Shown here: positions 35,285-45,299 of the stretch, one piece after another | Numbering within the stretch: the first letter of the stretch is position 1 | Layout: every line of letters begins with the position of its first letter | From: Cenococcum geophilum 1.58 | Lineage: Eukaryota > Ascomycota > Dothideomycetes > Gloniales > Gloniaceae | Assembly (NCBI GenBank): GCA_001692895.1 | Contig: KV748189.1 | Coordinates: 2,612,432 to 2,676,431 of the forward strand | DNA: 64,000 nucleotides | Reading direction: 5' to 3' | Made by a program: the position numbers and the translations under genes | The notes under the pieces: generated by a model | Seen by the model: only the letters and a program-made list of their open reading frames with translations | What the model was told of the DNA's origin: nothing | Database searches by the model: none

Positions 35285-36830
35285 ATGCCTTTATTTATAC
35301 CTATAAACGATATTAATATAAATAATAGCAGTTAGGTGGTTAAGGAACTTAATATACGCGAAGTAAATAAGGATGCTGTTAAGTACGCCATAGCTACTCT
35401 AACTAAGCCTTTAGACTCTATTCCTAAAGAGTAAGCTTTCTAATATTAAATTATGCCTATAGCTAATATAATTTTAGAAAATATATACCAAAGCGCTCTT
35501 TATAGGATTTAGTAGACGATAAAAATATAGATAGAGCAAAATCCGCTGAAAATCCGCGCACCTTTTTGCTGCCTGCATCTTTGCCATGGGCCACTTTACT
35601 ATTAGTTTCTTCGCCGTCCGCTTCTTCGCCGTCTACCTCTCTACTACCGCTACCTAATACCTCTAAAAGGAGGCTTAATAAGGCTCGTTTATCTTCTTTT
35701 CTTAAAAAGTAGGCTAAAAAGGCTACTGATATAAATCTAAAGACTAAGATAGCTATTAAATTGTATATATTAGTTATACCATTTTAATATCTTATCTACT
35801 AATTTACCTCTTATAGTAACCTAGACATTTATAAGGTTTCTTTAGATAGCGAATCTTTAGACAGCGGCAAAGATGAAAATCTTAATAACGCCGACTCTTA
35901 TAATCTCCGCAGCCCTCACAATCTCCGTAGCCCTCGCAATCTCCATAGTACCACAAATATAAATAAGCGCCTTCCTATCTAAGTGCCGTTAGCGAATAAA
36001 TGGTATACTCTAAAAGCTAGTGTTTGGGAGAATATAAAGGAAAGTCGCTAGCGGATATTAACACACGTCCAGAATATTAAAGGTAGCTTTAGTAAGCCGC
36101 GCAATCCGCTATATACTCTATACGAAAAGTATAACCATAAATATCGCGTTTACAAGAAGGACTCCGGGCCTTATTTTAGGGGTACGTGCTTAAGATGCCG
36201 TGTAGGCAGTAGGTCGTGCGGAAAGGTACGTGCTAATAGTATACTATTATTCTGTCAGCTAATACGCGTATAGGAAAGTTTACTAATTTTAGAGCCGGTT
36301 ATACCTTAGAGCAGAAAACGTGCGAAATTAGCTTCTGCTAGTAATCTAGCTGAGATACCTACTAAGAAGGTATAGTATCTACGTGTTAACAATACGGATA
36401 TTGCTAATATCCGTATAGCTTTATTCTCGCACTATCCCCGCCCACGCTACCACGCCTCCCCCCACCAAGACCTCCCCCCCTATTAAGACTCCTACTTATA
36501 GCAGTACGCACGACCGTAGAGGCACCCGCTCTACCGCTACTCCTTTAACTCTTTCGCCAATTGCTAGCACGCCGGGTGCTGCTGCCGTTGCTACTGCCGC
36601 TTCCGCTAGCATTAGGTCTGTTAGGGTGTATTTAATAATCGCTGTTTCTACACGCGTTAATATAGTTCGTAAACGGGTAACTAATATAGCGAAAGATATT
36701 TAAGCTATAGACCGCTAGTTAAATAAGTTTAGAGATTCTCTAAGTAAGATAAAGGATAAGCTTGCATTCCTAAGGCGTGGTATTATTACACTTATACGTA
36801 ATACTGGGCTACTAGATATTAAATAAGTAG
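35285..36830 (+). pseudogene. unknown gene B of a tandem pair, Cys-motif protein, RIP-degraded
   Basis: Tandem copy of gene A including its upstream region (35087-35284 resembles 33117-33299). Better preserved in the middle: YRVYKKDSGPYFRGTCLRC, then RVGSRSCGKVRANS, giving a Cys pattern C-x2-C-x6-C. The C-terminal helical stretch reads NKFRDSLSKIKDKLAFLRRG. Stops are again TAA/TAG. No known family. Its position between a helicase and a DUF6589-like gene, inside inverted repeats, suggests a component of the element. Confidence 0.55.
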
Positions 36831-36971
36831 ATATAAGTTAGCTGTTGCTATGGGTTGGCTGTTGTTATAGGTTTATAATAATAAAATAGTAGCTCTTACC
36901 TTTTTACTACTATATATGTAGGAATTAAGTCTCCGCCTTACACTTAACAGATATACTTAATTAATATTATA

Positions 36972-37035
36972 ATATCCGCATAAGCTAAGGTAAAGATATC
37001 CGTATAAGCTAAGATAAAGAGATTTATATATCCGC
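36972..37035 (+). repeat. 24-bp tandem repeat after gene B
   Basis: Two to three units of the same ATATCCGTATAAGCTAAGATAAAG repeat found after gene A. Confidence 0.7.
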
Positions 37036-37149
37036 ACTATAAAATAGCTAACTGCTACGTTATATACTACGCATTAAGAAGATTATACGCTAGCTAGAGT
37101 TAATATTAATAAAAAGAACTTGCTTAATATAAAGATAGAAACGTACCAT

Positions 37150-39760
37150 AAACCTAAGCATTTAAAAGTCCTCCGGCATATTATCTGTAGCCTTATTAAA
37201 TCCGTCTTTATAAGGGTTATATAGTAAACTGCTAATATAAGACATCCGCATATTAAAATTAGTAATGCCGCCCTATAAGAGCCGCTCTAATCTAAGTTAA
37301 AAAATAGCAGGTGCCTTAAACCTAACGTCCTATATACGCTGACGCATAATTAAGTCCTTAGCAATTATATCTGTAAGGGACTAGATATTAACCGCAGGAG
37401 ACTTAATTATATAATTAGATATCATCCGCTTACTAAACGCATCCTTAAACTTAGCATAAAGAGGTCCAGTATAGCTTATAGTAAGAACACTCCACCTAAA
37501 TAGAGAGTCTACTCTAAAGGTTAAGTTTCCGCGTAATTAGAGTAACTCCTTTAGCTAAAGATTTAGTAGTTTATTAAGTCGATCGGCTTTAAAAAAGCTA
37601 TTTAGCTCTCCATAATTATTAATTAGCCTATTCGCAAGTATGGCCCGCTAAAGTACTAAATTATACGCCTCCGTTATAACTAACCTTTAGAAGTATATTA
37701 TTTTAGACGTATAGTTATTGCTCCTTAATCTAGCAAAGTAAAGGTAAAAACGGGCAATTATACGCTTTAAAAGGCTAATATCCGTATACTTAATAATATA
37801 TTTTAATACTTTATATATTTTAACCACCTATAGATACTAAATATAATTAAAGAACTCTATATTAACAATCCGAGCGGGCTGGCTTATAGTAGTAGAGTTA
37901 GGAACTGTAAGTAATTAATCTATAATCTAAGAACCTCCGCGGGTAGAGGGCTGCGAAGGAACTAATTTATTAGCCTTACGGCTAACTTTAGAGCTAAAAC
38001 CCGCTGTATAAATATCCTTAATATGCTATAAAAACTGCTTAGGCGTTAAGGATTTAATATATCTTTTAACCGCACCTTCTTTATAAATGTTAAGCCTATC
38101 GCGGATATATATTAAGAAGAGTATAATAATACGGGTATTAAAACTATGCAGTACTAGCTCCTTAAGATGGTAAAAAGGAGGGCGCTTTATAGGAATATTT
38201 CGTTGCCTAAGGTAGTTTATATAAGTATAGAGCGTAGAGTACTACTGCGTATATTGCTCACCACTAAAGAAAGTCCTTATAATTATATATAGGAAGTTTA
38301 ACCAGAGGTGCCAAAGACCTGGAATAGGTAGTACCCAACAGTAGTTATTATATAAGAGCGCAGCCTCCGCCCGCTCCCGCTTATAGGCGTAAATAAGCTT
38401 TATAGTTTTCTAATCACTATATACCAGATATAATTGGTCCTAGAAATTATTATCGCGATTAAGCTATAGTTGCTCCAGGAAGATCATCTTAAGTACGCGG
38501 TAGTTGCTATTTATAAAAGCCTCGCTCTCTATAATAGGGCCCAGGTTTATATAGGTTGTCTTTATAGATAGTAGAATATTAATCTCGGGTATACGCGGAT
38601 ATTCAAGCCCGGTGTTAAATTTAAAAATACTATTTATAGCGGCTAAATACGTGCTTTAGAGAGCATCCGTAATAACAAAAATAGATATCTGACTTTAAAC
38701 GCTATTATATATGTTACCTAGTGCCTTAGCAATATCCTTAATCCGAAGCTGCACTTAATTATACAGTATACTTTAAAGAAGGCCACTAGGGGGAATATAA
38801 GATCCGCGGATAAGCTTTCTAGTAGTATAGGAATAGAAAATACCAGTATCTCCAATTAACTAATATCGCGTTCGCTTAAGGTAGTTAAAATTATTATATA
38901 TAATATAGATATTATTAAGAGTGGATATTAATTAGAGGTAAGTCTTTAATAATGTTAGCGCCAGTATATCCGCCGCTGGTACTATAACCTTCCTTAGAGC
39001 GTTTAGCTAATCCCATCTTCTAATAGTTAAGCGTCTTATATCCGTTAATAAGCCCTAGTTTATAAAGTAGTAATAAAACCTAACGCTTTATACCTATACC
39101 TTAAAGATAAAGACCAAGAAGCTAAGTAAAATAGTTAGTGGAGCTTTAAGCGCGGCCTAACAAAAGGATAAATATAAGAAGAATAACCCGCCCTAGGTAC
39201 GGATTTCGCAATTCATTACTTCTTAATTATGCCAATAATCCTTCCATTAGTTAGTAGAGTAGAGGGGTATATTAGCTAATTACTTTATAGCTCTGCAAGA
39301 GTTAAACGTCTTTAAACTCCAGATCTGACTTCCATAGGCCAAAAACAACCGTCTACTGCTGAAGATCACGAAGCTCTTTACAAAGGATATTTACGACTGC
39401 ATTAACTAGTTCCAAATAAATATCCGCAGCCTCCTTAATCGCATTACGGGTTTCTTCGTCCCCTAAAAGGGTAACAATAAGCTCCTTTACCTTCTTCTTT
39501 TTTAAGCGTCGTCTTTTACCAGTACCATGCTGTAGCTAGGCCAAAGAAAGTTTGCTAAAGGACCATCCCCAGTCCCATAAATGCTCTGCAATAACTTTAA
39601 CCTTCTCTTCCTTTGTTACTGGGCGCGATATCCGCTCAGCGGATGCTCTAGCTAGCGTTTAGATAGGCATCCGCCGGTTAACTAGTGTTATGTTTATAGT
39701 AAGGGCGGGCAAGTTAATTGTTAATACATCACCCGTTTGGCGGCGCTTTCTACTTAACAT
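37150..39760 (-). pseudogene. DUF6589-like large protein gene, RIP-degraded
   Basis: Minus strand from ATG 39760. It begins MLSRKRRQTGDVLTINLP; then LWDWGWSFSKLSLA, TVVFGLWKSDLEFKDV, and a core with AYKRERAEAALLYNNYCWVLP, IPGLWHLWLNFLY, RTFFSGEQYTQ, IPIKRPPFYHLKELVLHSFNT. About 870 codons are open except for RIP-type stops. The order of core texts (KRER, WVLPIPGLWHL, HLxELVLHSF) matches my memory of fungal DUF6589 proteins, a family of unknown function often found in repeats. A transposase role is possible but unproven. Convergent with the Cys-motif genes. Confidence 0.5.
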
Positions 39761-39838
39761 TACGGGGGCTAATAGGGTAGATATATTAATGGATTATAGA
39801 GCTGCTCCTGCGGATCAGTTTAACGGCATTTCTGAGAT

Positions 39839-40084
39839 GATAGCTGTTATAGGGGTATAGATCAATTTCGTTAAAGAAGGTGACTGCTCTACATATAAAA
39901 CAAGTTGGATCGCCTAAGAAACCTTGCGAAAGTCCCTCAGACCATAGAATCAACTTTTTGACAAAAAAGTTGATTCTATGGTCTGAGGGACTTTTCCAAC
40001 GTTTCTTAAGCGATGCGACGTTGTTTATATGTAAAAGCAGTCACCTTTTTTAATGAAATTGATCTATAGCCCCATAACAGCTAT
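39839..40084. repeat. near-perfect 246-bp foldback (palindromic) element
   Basis: Arms of about 120 bp are inverted around 39960-39963. Left arm ATAGCTGTTATAGGGG to CATAGAATCAACTTTTT; right arm AAAAGTTGATTCTATG to CCCCATAACAGCTAT. Arm identity is high with scattered differences. Outer TA/AT bases could include a TA duplication. No ORF. Lies between the DUF6589-like gene and the right TIR. Confidence 0.85.
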
Positions 40085-40578
40085 TATTTTATAAATATTA
40101 TTAAATTAATCTATAGAACTAACTCTATAATTGATGAACTTTTGGGCCTTATATATGCGCCTGCTGCGATATTATAGCTAAGTCTCGCCACGTTGTCTAA
40201 ATTTGTATAGGGAGCTATATATAATCTTTAACAAAATTATTAAAGCTACCCATGTAAGGTCTAGGGCTGCACATAGGCTTAAAATAATCGCACGAGCTAG
40301 GTCTATAAATGATTAATTTTTGGCTCTTATATATATACTTTTTGCGACGTTATATATAATATTACAATCCCTAATAACGACTTTTTTTTGGCGAAAATAA
40401 GCACAGCTCCTAGGGGTTATGGGCCAATTTAGACCCAATATCTATAAAATATCGGGTCGTCTCTCTAATCGATGAACTTTTCTTAGTATTTTAAGCCGTT
40501 ATGGTTGAGTGATTCAACCGCGAGTATAGGGAAAATCGTGGATATCGTCGGAGCTGCTAAGAAACATTGGAAATGTCC
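40085..40578. other. AT-rich non-coding stretch before the right TIR
   Basis: No ORF or motif recognised. Confidence 0.4.
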
Positions 40579-40917
40579 TTCAGACGTGATTCCGGTGGTT
40601 TCGCACAAACGTAGTTAGTCAGGTTGCGGACCGATTAAAAATCCGCACCAACGGAATCACGTCTGAGCTTGCTGATGTCACAGCGACTCAGTCAATCGAG
40701 GCACGAGCGCCGTTTAGAACGTATGCAAGCCTGTACAATTGGAATGTCTATGGACCCGGATATCAAGATGAGGAGCAGAAGGTGGAAAAGGACACGTCTA
40801 TATACATATGCCAAGGCTCAAGCGAGCCCCCTGACTAGATCCGTTACGGAGCCGTAACAGCTGAGGTAAAGATCGTATCGTATCGGATTGTATCGATTGA
40901 TTTTTTCGATCCACCCT
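40579..40917. repeat. right terminal inverted repeat, interrupted by a solo LTR
   Basis: Inverted match to the left end. The match runs TCAGACGTGATTCCGG, ACCGATTAAAAATCCGCACC, GGAATCACGTCTGAGCTTGC, then the solo LTR, then GCTGAGGTAAAGATCGTATC and on to CCACCCT. Confidence 0.75.
40676..40859 (-). mobile_element. solo LTR related to Gypsy-1
   Basis: Starts TGTCACAGCGACTCAGTC and ends GAGCCGTAACA; the first part matches the Gypsy-1 LTR (GCGACTCAGTCAATCGAG). Flanked by the 5-bp duplication GCTGA (40671-40675 and 40860-40864), so it is a complete solo LTR. Removing it restores a continuous TIR. Confidence 0.88.
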
Positions 40918-42010
40918 ACTAAAATAAGCGAGTAATTGCAACTAAAATGTTAACTATTTATAGGGAATTCTACTAACGTCATTAGCTTCCCTACTAATTA
41001 GGTATCTCCTTATATAATATACTAGGCCGTCGAAAACGGACTCTGCACCTGTACGTGGTGACGGCTACGAACCTAGGTCTTCGAAGTTCAGACTTAGAGC
41101 CAACGCAGAGACGTCGCACAGCGTGCGATACGACTGGTGGTGGTGGTTGTGAGCGTTGGGGCAGTGGTGAAAAATTTTCACATGGGATGGTGAGATCTCG
41201 AAAACCACCACTATTGGTACCCCTTTACGATAACAGCTACTACTACACTGCTCTATCAAGGCACCTGTACGATCCAACATGGATGGGCAGCATTCGATAG
41301 CATCCCCCGACCCCCAACAGAAAGCATCGACGACCTCACATTGACGAACAAACGAACGCGAACGAACGAGCAAATATACGGCCCCTCCTAACCCCCAGGA
41401 CAATCGCCCGCGGAGCATGCGGTCACTCGCCGTACTGCCGTAATACTACTGAAACCGTCAGCCGGATAACCCCGTATGGTTTTCCTTGTCTCCTCTCGAC
41501 GGAGTGGTGCCCTTAGAGAGGGCCTAGTGACTGGGGCCTAGGCACAAAAGATACCCAGGTACACACACATCCCGCTTTCGTCTTTTGGTATTAGGATGGT
41601 AGAACGGATGAATCCCCCTTACGCCTTCGATAGGCCTTAGGGGGGGAGGCATGGCGTATATGGCAATGGTCAAACAAGAGATAGCACACAGGGGATGGCC
41701 AAGATATGGGAAACAACAATAAGACAGCAATCAATTAGCAAGGCCTAGCTAGGACGTAGTGAACCCCAGCTGGGATAAGCTAGAGAAGGAAGCAGTGGTT
41801 CCCAAGGAGTTCGAACATCTAAGGAGGACAGGACGTAGCTGTAGGCCCGCAGGGCCGCTGCTACGGACGGACATGGCAAAGCAGGGGTTTTTCATCCTAC
41901 TGAGGTGGCTCATAGGGTTTTTCCGTCCCCTACATTAATAAGGGTTTTCTTCCTGTCAATTTATAAGTTTCCCTTGTGTATGGAGTAGTCTGCGTGGGCC
42001 TAGATAGGAT
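40918..42010. other. less degraded spacer between repeat blocks
   Basis: From about 41040 to 42000 composition is more balanced, with CA and TG dinucleotides retained, unlike either side. Short ORFs (for example 41055-41300) show no family features. It may be a remnant of unique chromosome sequence or a separate low-copy element. Confidence 0.4.
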
Positions 42011-43294
42011 CCGTATCAGACGTTAATCAAAGATCTTACTACTATATAATATACTATAAAATAAAATAAAAGTAGTAAAAAAGAGAGGAGACTTAGTAGT
42101 TTAAATTTAGACTTTTATCTATTCCTTATCCTTTAGTTCTATAATTTAATCCTTACCCTCTAGTACTCCTACTACCGCCACTATAGGCTAAGAATTTTTA
42201 TTGTATAATGAACATCGAGCCCTATAATCCCGCTACTTGTAATTTCCACAGCACCTACTATAGAACCCTAAGAGACTCTAACACTTAGTAAAGGGATAAG
42301 GGCTTACTAAATAACGTAGAGTCGCTATATAGGCCTTATAGGGCTAGTATTAATTAGCTCTCTGCCTTATACAAGTAATATAGGTTACTTATAATTATAT
42401 TTAAAGATCTTGCCCTATCTACCGCTTATACTATACTTCTATTTAAATTAAGAATATTATAAAATTAATACTACCGTACCCTTGCTCTTATTTAAATGCT
42501 CTATATATATACGCCTATAATCCTCCTACTTATAGTATAATTTCTACCTTAAAGAATTAATAAAACGAATTTAAACTATTATAGAACTAGGTATTTTATC
42601 CTAGGTCCTTAACCTAGGTCCCCTATATATATCCCTAGCTAAAGATATAAAGGAAGATAAAATACTATAGGTAAGTCTAGGCTATTAGGTAGAATAGGGA
42701 ATAAAAGGCTTATTATAGACTTTTTAGAGCGTATATAGTTTATTTAATTGCCGTATAGTATAGATACTATATAGTGCAATTATATACTATATAAAAGGAA
42801 GGGAGGGGCGTTAGAGGTAGATGCCGTGGCTTAAATCATTAATTAGAATATATATAAAGACGTAATAGCTGTATCGAGTTGTTATTTGGGCTCACCCTCT
42901 TAGTAATTTTTTTTTAACGAACTACTATATTGCTACGCCCGCGCTACGCCGCCGTATATACGCCTCTGCGTTTGCTTTAGCAGTCTATTAGTACGATCCT
43001 AATAGAACGCTAATAGTACTGCTAGGTTTCTGGGCTTTACCACGTAGAGGTATAATAACCGATTTTTATAGAGCCCTATATAATATATATATAATTAAAA
43101 ATTAAAACTGCCTATAAATTAAATAAGGGTATTTTATAGATCTAAATTATAAAATTTTCAAAGCTTAAATTAATTTATAAAGGAATTATTAAGATTGCTA
43201 AGAGTTAAAAATACTAATTATATATATATTTTAGAGGTAGACTAGTAAGTAGAGTAGGCCAGTAAGTAGTTAAATACATTACCGCTAAGCAGGA
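42011..43294. other. AT-rich degraded sequence, no gene recognised
   Basis: Strongly AT-rich with many TAA/TAG in all frames; no domain could be traced. Confidence 0.4.
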
Positions 43295-43299
43295 CTATA

Positions 43300-43486
43300 T
43301 ATCACGGCACTAACCTAACGTATACTGTTTTATACTATCTTGTACTATTTCCTACTATTAGCTGGCCCACTACTAGTGACTTAGCGGCTAGCCCTACTAT
43401 TTATATACAATACCCCCTTTCCACCTTCTTCCCCTCTTTATACCATAACGTAGTTATTTAGTCTACTTTATTGCAACACTGTAATA
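43300..43486 (+). repeat. Gypsy-2 5' LTR
   Basis: Begins TATCACGGCACTAACC and ends GCAACACTGTAATA. Confidence 0.92.
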
Positions 43487-43675
43487 GTTTATAGTATCTT
43501 TAATTTACGCCCTATTACAATTACTAATTCCTTATACCCTAGCTAATTAACCTTCACCCTAGAGTAACCGCGACCTATATACGCCTCTACTAAAACTAAT
43601 ACGTCCCTAGTACAGTCCTAAAATAATCCTTAAGTTTTACCTAGTGCCTAAATAGGCGATATTAATAATACCAAA

Positions 43676-45200
43676 ATGGCCAAAATCTAGAACCCCTGCG
43701 ACGTTTTTATAGACCTCTTTATAGAGATATACTCTAATATCGCGTAAACAATCCGCCGCTCCCTACTATACCCTAAGACCTTTAAGCCTAGTAAAGCTTA
43801 CCTTACCCTTATTAACTATACTAACAAGTTCCTTAATAATATTAAAGTAGGACTATGGTATATATATAACACAAACACCACTAATAAGAAAGCTAATAAA
43901 AACCTTAGTATCCTTATTACTTTCTAGATAGGAACTATTAACTTCTAAGTAGAGACTATCGCCGTTCTAAAATAATTAACCCTTATAATAATGGTAGTAA
44001 CCTAATAGAAAAAACGGAGATCTAAAAACCCGCTAATATTTAGCAGAAAAGGTACCCTACTAGAATAATAAGCTAATTTTAAGACCTAGTATATTAAGAT
44101 TAAGGGAGTTTTTAACTAGGACTAGGACTACTTTAATATAGTTTAGTCCCAGATCCTTTATATCTTAGATATACTAGAGGATAAGGCCTATAAGTTTATT
44201 AAGTAGGGCCTAAAGCTTATATATAAGAACCTAAACAACATATCTATATGGAAATGGCCTATTAAGAAAGATATGCTTAAAGACCTTACTATTTACTATA
44301 AGGTCCTTAATATAACCTAGGTTATAAAGAATAAGCTTAACTATTTCCCTTAGGGCGAGCGTAATTACTAGTCCTAAAAGGAAAAGCTTAATAAGCTAAT
44401 AGTCTGCGCTAAGAAGATAAACAAATAAAAGGTGGACCTACTTTAAATATTTATCTCTCTAAAGATAGAAGAGCTAGTACTTAAACTTACCTATAAAATT
44501 AATAATAGTAACTATATAGGTTGGAGTAAGCAGATAAATATATTTACTAAAAACCTTATAAACTATATATACTAAGCCAACCTTAAGAAAAACGCTAACC
44601 ACTGCCTACCTGCCTAAGCCTCTGCCCCTATATTAACCTTAACCCTAGTAGTAATTAAAGAACCTATAAACCTTAATAGAATCTTAGACACAGAGCGTAA
44701 GCGCCGCGTTAATAATAGATTATACCTTACCTATAGCCTACCTAGCTACTAAAAGAATGCCTATAACCCTATTAAGACAGTAAACCCAGTTTTAATGCTA
44801 CCCTATTAAATAATGCAAACTAATAACCGCGGATGTAGTAACCGTAGAGTTTATTATAGACGTGGCGACCGCGGAGCCTATTATAGCTACAGTAGATAAA
44901 CCCCCCCCTTTAACCCTATAGCTTAGTTACTCTAAACTATGCCCTATATAGGAGCCTAACCAGTTAATAATGCCTAGTATTAGTAACTCCGCGCTAGCGA
45001 ATATAAACACGGCCACGTTATTAGCGAGGTATTATCTTTCTATACCCTAACTAAGACTAAGACTAATACCGCTAGCTAGATAAACACTAAACCGCCCCGC
45101 TAAAATAGCCTTATACCCTAGTTATTAAAAGGCAAACCATTAAACTAAGTTATATCTAAGGGTTTAAACTATATAAGGAGAAAGACGAGAAAATTAGGTC
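43676..45200 (+). pseudogene. Gypsy-2 gag, RIP-degraded
   Basis: ATG 43676 in frame with NPCDVFIDLFIEIYSNIA and later gag-like text. Many stops. The right boundary is approximate; a Gly/Arg-rich stretch (NNRGCSNRRVYYRRGDRG) near 44820-44880 marks the gag C-terminus. Confidence 0.65.
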
Positions 45201-45299
45201 CCTATTACTAGATTAATTAGTCCTTTCTATTAGTAAGCTGCTACTTAATTTTAAATTAGCAAATAGTAATAAGAAATTAATCCTTATTTAAACCTAACT

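Larger units (their letters stand above)
22797..40917. mobile_element. large TIR-bounded element carrying RecQ helicase, tandem Cys-motif genes and DUF6589-like gene (RIP-degraded)
   Basis: The left end (AGGGTGG, then CCGATTTGATACGATACG, TTTACCTCAGCAAGCTCAGA, CGTGATTTCGTTGGTGCGG) is matched in inverted orientation at the right end (CCGCACCAACGGAATCACG, TCTGAGCTTGCTGA, GATCGTATCGTATCGGATT, CCACCCT at 40917). Contents: helicase (+), duplicated gene pair (+) and DUF6589-like gene (-). Nested insertions are Gypsy-1 (23865-29765) and a solo LTR (40676-40859); without them the element is about 12 kb. No target duplication is obvious at the outer ends. Almost all damage is C-to-T/G-to-A. The class of the element is unresolved. 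The unit is inferred from the inverted ends plus coherent gene frames. Confidence 0.65.

Noticed and set aside
22797..40917. Interpretation of the large element as a Starship
   Set aside because: I found no tyrosine-recombinase (DUF3435-type) gene at either end, and the ends are long inverted repeats.
41055..41418. Overlapping ORFs on both strands in the less degraded spacer
   Set aside because: Short, mutually antisense and without recognisable domains.
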